Positions 22,601 to 31,551 of a stretch of DNA of 64,000 nt are shown piece by piece (positions within the stretch are counted from its first letter, which is position 1; every line of letters begins with the position of its first letter). The DNA comes from Nansenia antarctica (Eukaryota > Chordata > Actinopteri > Argentiniformes > Microstomatidae). A model generated the notes under the pieces. It worked only from the letters and a program-made list of their open reading frames with translations. It was not told where the DNA came from and ran no database searches. The stretch spans positions 60,228,031 through 60,292,030 of the forward strand of contig OZ022341.1 in the NCBI GenBank assembly GCA_963989245.1, read 5' to 3'. Position numbers and translations under genes: made by a program.

Positions 22601-22690
22601 TGTTGTGGTTTTATATAATTTCATACTGAGAAATGTAAGTCTCTCTACCGTTTGGCGAATCTAGCACTCAAGGAAGGCCCATTTCCTTCC

Positions 22691-23028
22691 TGTAAGGGAT
22701 GGGCCAAGGTCTGTAGCGCAGTGAATAATTCTGACTATGGACAGGGCCCATAACTTGTGTAATCACATATTTGTATAATATGATTGGTTCCCAAGAATAG
22801 TGACCTCATGACCAAGGACAGTTCTATAAATATGAGTCCCAGCCATCGTTGGTGGCTTTTTGTTTTTTGCTTTTTGGCTATTGCTTCTTGCTTATTGGTC
22901 TGCTCGTTTCTCTCTGCGCTCATGTAACTTTGCTTAATAAAAGGCCTCTTTGGAGACAATTGATCTAAGCTCTTTGTGATTTATAAGTTTTACTCAATCT
23001 ATTAAGAATCAATTAAATCCACAACATG
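22691..23028 (+). mobile_element. Candidate solo LTR inside an older repeat
   Basis: It starts TGTAAGGG and ends CCACAACA (TGT...ACA). It has a TATA-like TCTATAAATATG (22823-22834) and AATAAA at 22936-22941, about 90 bases before the 3' end. These are LTR-like positions. No target duplication is visible, so the boundaries are uncertain. Confidence 0.4.
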
Positions 23029-23029
23029 T

Positions 23030-23062
23030 TTCTAATAAAGTGTTCAGTGAGTGTATATATTA
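23030..23062. repeat. Right end of the interspersed repeat begun at about 22425
   Basis: CTAATAAAGTGTTCAGTGAG followed by TGTATATA is the characteristic end of the same high-copy fish repeat as 22425-22600. Confidence 0.5.
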
Positions 23063-23732
23063 GATGTTGCTGAGTAAGTTGTTAATAGAGTGATTCATTT
23101 AATGAATGAAAATAGCAGGAGAAGTACGCATGGTGAATGGTTGCTGAGTAACCGTAGTCCTTGGCACACTGGCTGGGTTGCCACGCGACGGCTTGGTGAT
23201 GTGCTCAGTTGTTACGTCAGAGATTTGTGAAATGTTAGGGCAGGTCAGTGGAGAGGCAGAATATGGATATGGGCTCTAAATATAAGCCACAGGAGAGGAA
23301 TAGTAAGTAAAGGCAGATAATAATAGTGTTATTAAAAAAGACAGTGCTTTTCCCTGCGTGTCTTTTTTTTCTCACCTTAAGGTGTTATTAAGCCCAGTAA
23401 AAGAACAACATCACTGAGTATGTTCTCAATGTAAAATATTCACTAGATGTACATTCAAGCCCCCACACTCACTCCCTCTCACTCGTTGTGTCAGTGTGAT
23501 ATCTCTTCTTCCTTTCACTCTCACACTCTTCCTAGTCCGGCTTTCTTTCACTCCCTTTTCACCAGTTTCATTCACTGTCCATTCTGATGTCACAACAACA
23601 AACATACAACAGGAATCCTTTTGGTCCTGAGATCATTCAGACCAAAGAACTATCACACCTTTTAACTTTATACTCTGAAGAAGAGCTATGAGGTCAGACC
23701 CTATTTCAACTAATTTGAAGAGGAACACACAC
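23063..23732. other. Non-coding, nothing recognised
   Basis: No gene, RNA or repeat recognised. Confidence 0.4.
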
Positions 23733-23774
23733 AGGAATTAATGAATGATGAGATGCATTATGCATAATGCATAC

Positions 23775-23838
<64 letters not shown>

Positions 23839-23841
23839 CTC
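23733..23841. repeat. Dispersed repeat unit: 45-bp leader plus (AC)n, copy 2
   Basis: The same leader as at 11200, including the palindrome ATGCATTATGCATAATGCAT, is followed by (AC)n from 23778 with a CG interruption. Outside the unit the flanks of the two copies differ, so leader and microsatellite spread together. Confidence 0.85.
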
Positions 23842-25270
23842 ACAGGTGTGAGCACAGCTTTATTATGAGGAGAATAACATACTCTTTTATTAGCTAACGG
23901 GTGATTTTTCACAATTGAGAGAACTTCTCAAATGAATGCCATGCACTATGCTAAAGTGCTGGGAATATGGACAAGCAAGCATAATGTATTTGTTGATGCA
24001 CTGCCAAAATGCAAACACCATTATTAGATTGATGGTGACTAGAGAAGTTGCATGCTCACATCCTCTGCCCGGATGAGATTCAGTTGCCTGGGCTACAGGG
24101 TCCAATCCTGTAGTTTGACACGGTACACCTTTAGATTACAACAACAGAAGATGCTTAGTTGCATCACAAGACATGCATCTCACACTTTAAATGCGGACAC
24201 TGAGGTTTCTGTGATGCCTGGTGATCTGTTATATTGTTGCTGTTGATGGATGAGGAAAACATGCTGAATAAATGATGCTGGATGCGGTTGACACCCCCTG
24301 CTAACACACTGTGGTCAGGACTCAGGGAACACTGTGTTCTCCTTAATGACATGCATACAGGTGCAAGGGTCAGGTCTCTCAGTCCAGTCTGCTCTGTTTG
24401 TGACACAGATGCCGCGGTTTGGCTTGGGTGGAGTGACGCTCCAAAAGAACACGCTGTGCTGTGCTATTGTCCTCTCTGAAAAGAAAGGCATGTTTATCAC
24501 ACACAGAGGTGGGCAGATGACTAGAGGTCTAGTGGTGGTACAGAAACTTAAACCATCCCACCAAGGTCTCGGTTTACAGCAACAGTGTGTGCGCTGGTCA
24601 GAGAGACCTTTCTAAGGGACTCACTGAAGCCCCTAGATAACAGCCTAATTTAAATGTTCTCCTTATCAGAAGTTTCTAGACCTTCTTCCCCTCCATTTAA
24701 GTCAACCTATAAGTCTCCCATGCCTGGAACTAGGAAGATCCTCAGCATGTGGAGAATATGATAATGGATATAAATATGAGTAACAAATAACGTGTACAGA
24801 CGGTTATTAGAGAGCCATGTAGAAACGCTGAACTTGGGAACAGTGCAAGACAGACACGTGATTCAATTATGGGTGTGTAGGTGCAGTCATGTTCTGCTGA
24901 GAGAGGCTGTGGTTAGATGTTACCCTTTATAAATTATTAATGTCTTCCTTCATCTGACTTCATCATGTCTCCCATGTCTTTGTTTGAGGGAGAGGATAAC
25001 TGTCTTGAGGACTTGTTGAGTTGAAAACATGTTATGAGGGCTGGATCTTCTAAAGGATAATAGACTACCATAATATGTGTGATTAAATTGAGCCGTTATG
25101 TGGCAATAATCAAATCCAGACATGGCCTATACCAACATAATTTCGCTTGTATCATGTCTGATTTTAACAAATAATTTGTGGTTTCCTGTTTCCTGGGGGA
25201 ATCTCTGTTATCTAAAGCCTGTGCCAGCTTACAGCTCTCATCTCCGACATGCTGGGCGGAAACTCTCAAC
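23842..25270. other. Upstream region of the Fos-family gene, no gene seen
   Basis: Short overlapping ORFs without domains. I looked for a serum-response CArG box (CCWWWWWWGG) and found only near matches. Confidence 0.35.
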
Positions 25271-25274
25271 TCTT

Positions 25275-25282
25275 TGACGTCA
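25275..25282. promoter_or_regulatory. Perfect cAMP response element
   Basis: TGACGTCA is the full palindromic CREB/ATF site. It lies 91 bp upstream of the TATA-like box and about 720 bp upstream of the Fos-family start codon. CREs are a known input of Fos-family immediate-early promoters; use here is inferred. Confidence 0.6.
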
Positions 25283-25341
25283 TTCAAACCAAGGTAACCC
25301 ACACACTTCAGCTCTGACGCAACTGTCCCTTTTTGGATGCA

Positions 25342-25348
25342 TGCGTCA
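25342..25348. promoter_or_regulatory. AP-1/CRE-like site TGCGTCA
   Basis: One base from the AP-1 site TGA(C/G)TCA and close to the CRE half-site CGTCA. It lies 24 bp before the TATA-like box, a position suited to autoregulation by AP-1. Confidence 0.4.
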
Positions 25349-25365
25349 GCGGATGAACGAAACCA

Positions 25366-25371
25366 TATAAA
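25366..25371 (+). promoter_or_regulatory. TATA-like box, probable Fos-family gene promoter
   Basis: TATAAA within CCATATAAAG. The same ten bases are one mismatch from a CArG box. If used, transcription would start near 25395 and the 5' leader would be about 600 nt, unless an unseen leader intron exists. Confidence 0.4.
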
Positions 25372-25825
25372 GTCACCGCATGGCATATGATTGAATCAGT
25401 AGATTGCATGTCAAATTTCCGTGAAGTGGAAGAGTCTAGTTTTCTGAAATTGTAATAAGCGAGGTAGCGCATTACATTTTATCTTAGTAAATCAGTACTA
25501 AATCAGAATTACTCCTCAAGCGCCTGGATGGTGACGTGCGCGAACCGTCAGATGTAGGCTACGCGATAAGATTTAAAACATCCCTGTTCTAAAAGATAGT
25601 ATTTTTCTTTAGCATCGTTTGCAAATTAACTAGATGTTTTCATTGACACACGTACGCTTACAGTAGCTGCAGACAGTGAAGTTGTGTCCACTGTTAACTG
25701 ATTTACTTAAAACAACGTTGAACTTTTCTGTAGACACAAGGAATAGTTCTACCTCATCCCAGGAGACTGCCGCAGGAGTGGGGTCGCAATCATATGGTTT
25801 TCTAGACATCTGGTCGGACGAGTTG

Positions 25826-25956
25826 TATGGAGTTAATCTGCAAATCTATGTTTTTGCTTACGGATCTATGTTTTTGCTTAGGCTACAAAGTGGATTTTTT
25901 TTCTCACAAAATATTTCTTTGCTTTTGATTGAATTCGGCTCAAGATTAACTCCATA
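25826..25956. repeat. Inverted and direct repeats in the presumed 5' leader
   Basis: TATGGAGTTAATCT (25826-25839) is exactly inverted at 25943-25956. Between them ATCTATGTTTTTGCTTA is directly repeated (25844-25860 and 25864-25880). In RNA the inverted pair would close a loop of 103 nt ending 41 nt before the start codon. Confidence 0.75.
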
Positions 25957-25997
25957 TAGTTGGTAGTTGGTCCGCATAACTCTTCTCCTTATCAACC

Positions 25998-27212
25998 ATG
26001 CATCAGGACCCATCCGAGGACACCGGCATGCGCAGCGCCAGGAGCCAGCTTGAGCGCTTTCCCAAATCTCACAACGCTTGGACCTGCGCGAAAGATGAGG
26101 TATATACACAATTTGGAATATATTATTTGGATATATTTGGAGGTGTTCAATAGATACTGGTACTGTACTCATTAATTAAAACCATAGGCATAGCCTGCTT
26201 ATGGACCTCCTTTCATAAGGGAAATGGGAGAATAAGTAAAGTAAGGCAACTATGATGTACATAGTGTGTAGTCAATTGGTGATCATAGTTGGTGCCCCCC
26301 CCCTCTCTCTCTTTCTCTTTCAGTATCTAGTGAAAATGCAAGTATCTAGAAGCCATTTCATCCCCACCATAAATGCCATCACCTCCAGTCAGGACCTGCA
26401 GTGGATGGTACAACCAACGGTCCTAGCCTACATGTCTGCCCCCTGCCTGCCCTCTCGTCCATATGACCCTCTGGACACAAGGAGGAGTTTGAAGAGAGAG
26501 AGGAACAAACTGGCTGCTGCTAAATGTCGTCACCGCAGGAGAGAGCTGACTGACCAACTGCAAGGAGTGAGTATGCACAGAAATATACACAATCTAATAC
26601 AGCCACTCAATACTGTACTTAGTGTGTACTTTAGTAACCATGGAGGAGGAGGGTTTATTATCAGGGTTCCCACGGGTCCTTGAAATCTTTGAAAGTTTGT
26701 GAATTTGCCAAAAAAATAAATAATCTGGCTCAAACTATGCCGTGTTGGGTCCTTGAATTTAAGGGAATTGAGTCTTGAAAGTCCTTGAAAGGTGCTTGAA
26801 TTTGATGTTTCAGAAGGTGTGGGAACCCTGATTAATCTCTCTCGTCTGTCATAAGGTGACAGAGGAGCTGGAGAAGGAGCAGGCCAGCTTGCAGACGGAG
26901 GTTGAGAGGCTCCAGGAGGAGAGAGAAAAGCTGGAGCTCCTGCTAGTCTCCCATGCCTCTGTGTGCAGACAGCTCTGTGATGGTCATCCCCAGATGCCCT
27001 CCTCTCTCCCCCTGACCATGCACCCTACAGGAGCTTCCCCCCATCCTTGGAGCCCCTCTATGGTGAAGCAGGAGACCCAGGAGGAGGCCGGGTTCTCCCT
27101 TCACCCTGAACACCCTACCATGAAACCCACCTACCACCACCACCACCACCAAACAGAAGAGTACTGCCCCAGTGCTGACAGTTTCAGCATCCATTCAATG
27201 GTGGCGCTGTAG
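25998..27212 (+). CDS. fosl2l: Fos-family bZIP transcription factor, FOSL2-like (three exons)
   Basis: Exons 25998-26099, 26324-26566 and 26856-27212, all phase 0, with donors GAG|GTATAT and GGA|GTGAGT and acceptors CAG| and AAG|, give 233 aa. Exon 2 holds the Fos-family block FIPTINAITSSQDLQWMVQP, nearest to FOSL2. It also holds the basic region RERNKLAAAKCRHRRRELT with the N-x2-AA-x2-C-R DNA contacts. The zipper has five heptad leucines and the Fos-typical final His (SH). VKQE (exon 3) fits the FOSL2 VVKQEP sumoylation-type site. The C-terminus ends VAL where most members end LLAL. It should dimerise with Jun in the nucleus and bind AP-1 sites. Oddities: a short linker between the N-terminal block and the basic region, a short C-terminal half, a His run, and no intron after the zipper where c-fos has one. 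Start: the only ATG giving in-phase splicing in exon 1 with Fos-like length. The paralogue symbol is tentative. Confidence 0.85.
26661..26831. mobile_element. MITE in intron 2 of the Fos-family gene
   Basis: TCAGGGTTCCCAC at the left and GTGGGAACCCTGA at the right are perfect 13-bp inverted ends, 171 bp in all. TTA flanks both sides (26658-26660 and 26832-26834), as in PIF/Harbinger insertions. CAGGG ends also occur in hAT elements, but no 8-bp duplication is seen. The right end is only 24 bp from exon 3, so the element lies inside the branch-point region. Confidence 0.75.
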
Positions 27213-28160
27213 CCCAAGTCATGTGGTCTCCAACCCTACGCTCTCCCACGCCAGCCTAGGGGAGCAGGACAGGGTCTCATCGAGAGAAGAGGCCTTTTAG
27301 GACTTGGTCTGGAAGCCTTACCCTGACAGCAGTGCCAGGAGTCTGGAGGATGGACCCCTGGCCCTGCCCCACTCCCCCACCTGGCTGACTCTGGCCATTA
27401 AATCAGACACATGTACATATTTCATACAGCCTGTCTCTTTGTGGCTCCTTTGACACTGCAGAGGCTATTGAGGGCTATTGAGTGTGCCCAGGGGAAAGGA
27501 CTCATCCTAGGACTAATCCTATCTAAGAGATAGATACAGGTTACATAAAACACAATTTTGCTCCATTCTCCAGAGTGGTATGGTAGTTACATTTGTTAGA
27601 CACTAGATGGTGTTGCAAGACATTGCCTGGGCACATGCTCTCTGCTAAGTCTTACTGTAATTCATAATGGCACATATTTATTAACTACGAGTTGTTTTGT
27701 GTTTCATATCTCAGTGTGTGTTATTTATCAAAGTCAGTATAAGTACAGTATGTGGAAAAAAATTCAACCGATTACCGATTGTTAATATGGAGTTACAAGG
27801 CAAATCATACTTTCCTTCAGTGGAAATGACAGTCCATGATAGCAATATGTAAAAACAGCTTCACTACTGACCATGCATCTAGTGTATAAGCAACACTGCA
27901 ACTTACATGGATGGGCTACAGTACTCTTCAGCCCAATATCTGTACTATTTCCTGTTTTATTTTCATAAAGCTTTTAAAGCCATACAATTAGTGGGAGGAA
28001 TCATTGTTTACAGTAGTTTGCTGTGAGGACAATGTATGTTTGCATTTGAAATTCTGACCACATATGCCCATGACTAATAATGACGTGAGACAATTTCCTG
28101 TGCTACTAGCATCCTCCATATGTTTCTAAATAAACTAAAATACTACAGTTTGTCTCTTGG
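27213..28160 (+). other. 3' UTR of the Fos-family gene with AU-rich and Pumilio-like sites
   Basis: AATAAA at 28129-28134 is the first well-placed polyadenylation signal, giving a UTR of about 0.94 kb. ATTTA occurs at 27676-27680 and TTATTTAT at 27721-27728; such AU-rich motifs shorten the life of Fos-family mRNAs. TGTACATA (27412-27419) fits the Pumilio consensus TGTANATA. The extent is inferred. Confidence 0.5.
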
Positions 28161-28504
28161 GGGTGCCTTTACTTGGCTTGGTTTGGCACTGTCTGGATCC
28201 CAGACACTGTCACTATCAATTGGATACCTATTTTTGTTGAGAATTGACTATAAGATGATACTTTATTGGATGATGCATTGATAATCTATAACCACTGAAT
28301 ACAAGAAAACATTTCTGGTGATTAAAGTCAGTTAGAAAACAGTGTTTGAACATTGTGACCTGAGGTCTTGTTTGTATGCTCACGTAGTGCTGTACTGTTG
28401 TAGTGAAGGATTCTGCACCTTTTCTCATTTCTCAAGTCTTTTTATGATTATGTTTTTATTACAGATTATGTTTATCGTGTCACATTTTCCAGACATAACT
28501 TCAT

Positions 28505-28528
28505 ATAATATATATATATATATATATT
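28505..28528. repeat. (AT)n microsatellite
   Basis: Uninterrupted AT run. Confidence 0.9.
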
Positions 28529-28738
28529 CACAACACTACCCTTGTTTAATTATACTGTTTGTAAACACAGATTAAACCATCAGCAATCTTTAGATCCCTG
28601 GAGCTGGTTGCTAAGAAATGGCAGGTTTTTGTGTTACACAGTGTTTGTGCTAGGTTCAAGGTTGGGAATGCTATGTCTCTCTATGTTGATTAAACTTACC
28701 ATTGGAATCAGTCAACACAGTGAGTAGGAGGTGGCCTA

Positions 28739-28831
28739 CATGTTCAGCGTCTTTGAGCCTCGGAAAAGCGCTATATACATTTAATGAATTATTATTATTA
28801 TTATTACTATTATTATTATTATTATTATTAT
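28739..28831 (+). repeat. SINE-type 3' tail with (TTA)n
   Basis: CAGCGTCTTTGAGCCTCGGA followed by AAAGCGCTATATACATTTAATG and a (TTA)n tail. The same tail occurs at 33947-34016. These are 3' ends of one teleost retroposon family. Confidence 0.7.
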
Positions 28832-29577
28832 GTCCCACTGTAAAATAGCTTTTCAGGGTCCTTGGAGCACACCCTGTGGCAAACAATCTCTTTCCAGACA
28901 AAAAAAACCTTACTGGTAACTAAAGTAACTAACAATTACTGCTGGGGAGAAGGAGTTTGGGTCTATGATAGAAGTGCTTATACTTGGACCATGGGAGATG
29001 ACTCTTTATGCTTTATTCTGTCAGTGAATAACAAAGGAAAGTCACATGACCAACAACACAAGGAGGCTGAATCCAGAGGACTATAAATGTATTCCTCACA
29101 CTGTTCATCACACCCATCCACACTGTGAGTCTGGAGCTGGAGTGTATGTGAGGAAGGAGGAGAGGAAGGTTAGTCGATGTAGGGGCAGGTGACAGAAAGA
29201 GCACAACTGTAGCCTGAGGAGAGACACATCTGTAACCTCAAAGTGCCTGGGGCACCTTAAAAGGACATAGCTTCTTATCTCTCCTTTCTCACCTCTCCTC
29301 ACCCCACGTCTGTTCACTTCTTATCTCTTCCTTTTCACCTCTCTTATTATTTCCTGGCTTATTCTCAACCCTCCTCTCTCCGTGCTCCTACTTTTTAATA
29401 ATTTATTTTTTTATTCACTTCACCTCTCTTCACCTCTCTTCTCTCCTATCGTAACTACTTCCTAGCATCTCTTACTAATATCCTGTCTTCTTCTCTCCTC
29501 TCATCTCTTCTCCTTTCCTTTCCTCTCCTCTCTCCTCTCCTCACCTCTGTTGTAGTTGCTTCCTCTCCTAACCACAG
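28832..29577. other. Non-coding; likely upstream region of the tunar-like gene
   Basis: No ORF of note. From about 29275 to 29577 the plus strand is strongly pyrimidine-rich (CTCTCCT-type), leading into a splice-acceptor-like site. Confidence 0.4.
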
Positions 29578-29677
29578 GAGGAGAGGGGCCCTGGGCTAAG
29601 AGGACCACTTGTTGTAACATCCTTCAGAGACTGACATTTAGCACACCGCTACCATCCTCCTGATGCTGCTGATACAG
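29578..29677 (+). other. tunar: Candidate non-coding 5' exon of the tunar-like gene
   Basis: A strong acceptor (TTCCTCTCCTAACCACAG|GAGGAG) and a consensus donor (GATACAG|GTAAGAAC) bracket 100 bp. It lies 1.55 kb upstream of the exon with the micropeptide ORF, whose acceptor follows at 31228. The mammalian TUNAR gene also has upstream exons, but the exact structure here is inference. Confidence 0.4.
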
Positions 29678-30480
29678 GTAAGAACTGTCCTGTCTCTGTT
29701 TAATTATCTTGGCAACTCATTCAAATTACCACCCCCATTACGGTGCTACAATATATGACACGGTCTGGTGAAATGGGCAGCATGTCAGCAATTCTCAAGT
29801 CGTGCAAATGAGCAAAACGTTTTTTCTTCTTCTTTTTCTTTATCGTTTTTTTGCATATTACGAAAATGTAAGTGTTGAAGAGCCCGCTCAATATAACAAA
29901 CAACAGTTTTAGGATCACTAAATACTTTGTGAATTGGATTCACTGTCTCGTCTGCCCTAAGCTACTGGGTAAGTGATAAATGGCTTGTAAACAAACTTAC
30001 GTTTTAGGACGTGTTCAAAGCAAGGACTGTATGATCATCTAATTAGGCCCATGTGTAGTTATGTGTTTTTAGCATGTTTATGTTGTATCAGCATGTTGTG
30101 ATGCACTTTTCATAATCTGGAAAATGACCATGATCATGCAAATGACCATGCCCTACTTGAGGACCATTTAACCAGACCCTGTCACATTATGCTAACTTAA
30201 TCAAGCTCTGTGGGCAAATAGTATTATACCATATGTGAGAATAGAGTAGGTTTAGTGATGCCCTTTGTCAAACAATGTCCAAACATGGAAGTTAGAGATG
30301 GCAATTCAATGTCCTGCTTGCACCCACATGACATGGGTGCTGTCACGTGACCATGGCTTCAGTATTCATAGTAATTATTTACACATGTTATGTAAAGTAC
30401 AAAGAGCAGACAAATCTTTAGTGGCAAGATGCACATTGTTATGCATAACCAAAAAAGGCAGAGGCAGTGGTAGAGGCAGT
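29678..30480. other. Presumed intron of the tunar-like gene
   Basis: No coding sequence. Contains a T-rich tract at 29819-29852. TGTAAACAAAC at 29987-29997 resembles a forkhead site. No other feature seen. Confidence 0.35.
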
Positions 30481-30490
30481 GGTAGTGAAA

Positions 30491-30975
30491 GATTCAGATT
30501 CAGATTCAGATTCAGATTCAGATAACGTTTATTGCCATTATGCTTGACACATAGGAATTTGCTTTGGCATTACAGAAGGTGCATTTATGCTTTTTTCACA
30601 TATATATGAACAAAACAAGTACAATACAAATGCAAAAACAGGCAAAAACAGGACAACACAGGACAGACAGTGCATGGATAGTGCTGTAAATAAAGTGCAG
30701 TGCAGAGTTATACAAGGTCTAGTGCATGTTCAGTCCTGGGCAGACTTGGAGGCGGGGGGGAGCGGGAAGCCAGAGTCATTTAGCAGCCTGGCGGCTGAGG
30801 GGAAGAAACTGAGCCTGTGGCGGGCCTTCAGTGCCTTTAGGCAGCCGCAACCTTCTTCCAGAGGGAAGCAGGGTGAGGAGGCCGTGGCCGGGGTGGAAGG
30901 GGTCGGCCATGATCTTTCTTGCCCTCCTCAGAGCCCTGGAGTCATGCAAGGAGTTGAGGGAGGGCAAGGAAAATA
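30491..30975 (-). mobile_element. 3' part of a minus-strand retroelement with (GAATCT)n tail
   Basis: On the minus strand the segment ends GGCAATAAACGTTATC followed by five GAATCT units (plus strand 30491-30522, AGATTC repeats). This is the AATAAA-plus-simple-repeat 3' end of a LINE-like element. The body has the CTGGCGGCTGAGGGGAAGAA and GTGGCCGGGGTGGAAGGGGT words of a high-copy teleost repeat. The 86- and 129-codon plus-strand ORFs overlapping it are artefacts. Confidence 0.65.
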
Positions 30976-31022
30976 ATCATAAGAAAGTTTATATTTTCAA
31001 GAAAAGTTGTACTGTATAGATG

Positions 31023-31097
31023 TACAGTACCAGTCGGAAGTTTGGACACACTTTCCCATTCGGGGAAGTGTGGTCCAAACTTCCGACTGGTACTGTA
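31023..31097. mobile_element. 75-bp near-perfect palindrome built from a Tc1-type end
   Basis: TACAGTACCAGTCGGAAGTT and its reverse complement form arms of about 35 bp with a loop of about 5 nt and one or two indels. CAGTACCAGTC.AAGTTTGGACACAC is a well-known terminal sequence of fish Tc1/mariner-type elements. This is two ends face to face with the body lost. Confidence 0.75.
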
Positions 31098-31258
31098 TAT
31101 GAGTACAGATATACTGTATGTATCTGCATTTCATATAGTCATGGTTGGTTTACCGTTGTTTTGAGTATTGTTTTCGTTGATGATTGTGTTTTCCATGACA
31201 ATAGTATCTTTGTATTTTTACTGGACAGAAGAGGAAACGTCCTTCAAGTGTGGCTACA

Positions 31259-31402
31259 ATGGTGGATAGAGCCATCCCAAAGGATGACACGGAACTTTGG
31301 AAGGAAATTAAGGAAGAGACCATACTTGGTGTGCTTGGAATCATTGGCACCATACTCAATCTGCTTGTGATCATTTTTGTTTATATCTACACATCCATTT
31401 GA
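31259..31402 (+). CDS. tunar: TUNAR/BNLN-like transmembrane micropeptide, 47 aa
   Basis: The complete ORF has an acidic/basic N-terminus (MVDRAIPKDDTELWKEIKEE, residues 1-20) and a C-terminal membrane helix, LGVLGIIGTILNLLVIIFVY (about residues 23-42), ending IYTSI. The block LGIIGTILNL.VIIFVYIYT is what I recall for vertebrate TUNAR (48 aa), once annotated as the lncRNA TUNA/megamind. Known role: a neural and beta-cell ER membrane peptide that modulates SERCA calcium pumping. It should be tail-anchored. The start is the only ATG before the domain, and GGCTACAATGG is a moderate Kozak context. A splice acceptor (TTTTTACTGGACAG) ends at 31228. The Fos-family gene lies upstream on the same strand. 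It is below usual ORF length limits, so easily missed; the match to conserved residues makes it convincing. Confidence 0.9.
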   Translation: MVDRAIPKDDTELWKEIKEETILGVLGIIGTILNLLVIIFVYIYTSI

Positions 31403-31453
31403 ATATGAGAGAGTGTATGTGCTTTGTGTATGTGCTTTGAGTTGCATTCATGT

Positions 31454-31486
31454 ACGAAAGGCGCTATATAAATAAAGTTTCACTTC
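31454..31486 (+). repeat. Retroposon 3' tail (GCGCTATATAAATAAAG)
   Basis: The same GCGCTATATAAAT word as in the tails at 28739 and 33947. Only the end of the element is recognisable. Confidence 0.5.
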
Positions 31487-31551
31487 ACTATGTGCACAAT
31501 ATATACTTGTCACAGAACCTCCCAGGACTCTAAGAGGTGGCATCAACTCTT

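Larger units (their letters stand above)
31229..31490 (+). other. tunar: Probable terminal exon of the tunar-like gene
   Basis: It runs from the acceptor at 31228 through the micropeptide ORF to AATAAA at 31471-31476. The polyadenylation signal lies within GGCGCTATATAAATAAAG, a retroposon-type 3' tail. The 3' UTR would then be only about 90 nt. The extent is inferred. Confidence 0.45.

Noticed and set aside
25363..25372. Serum response (CArG) box
   Set aside because: CCATATAAAG has one mismatch and is better explained as the TATA-like box.
25676..26172. 96-codon plus and 104-codon minus ORFs upstream of the Fos gene
   Set aside because: They overlap the 5' leader and exon 1; shared peptide pieces come from the inverted repeat.
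30265..30976. 86- and 129-codon plus-strand ORFs
   Set aside because: They cover the AGATTC simple repeat and the body of a minus-strand retroelement; no domain.
31150..31447. 74- and 67-codon minus-strand ORFs over the tunar exon
   Set aside because: Antisense shadows of the conserved micropeptide frame, with no recognised domain.
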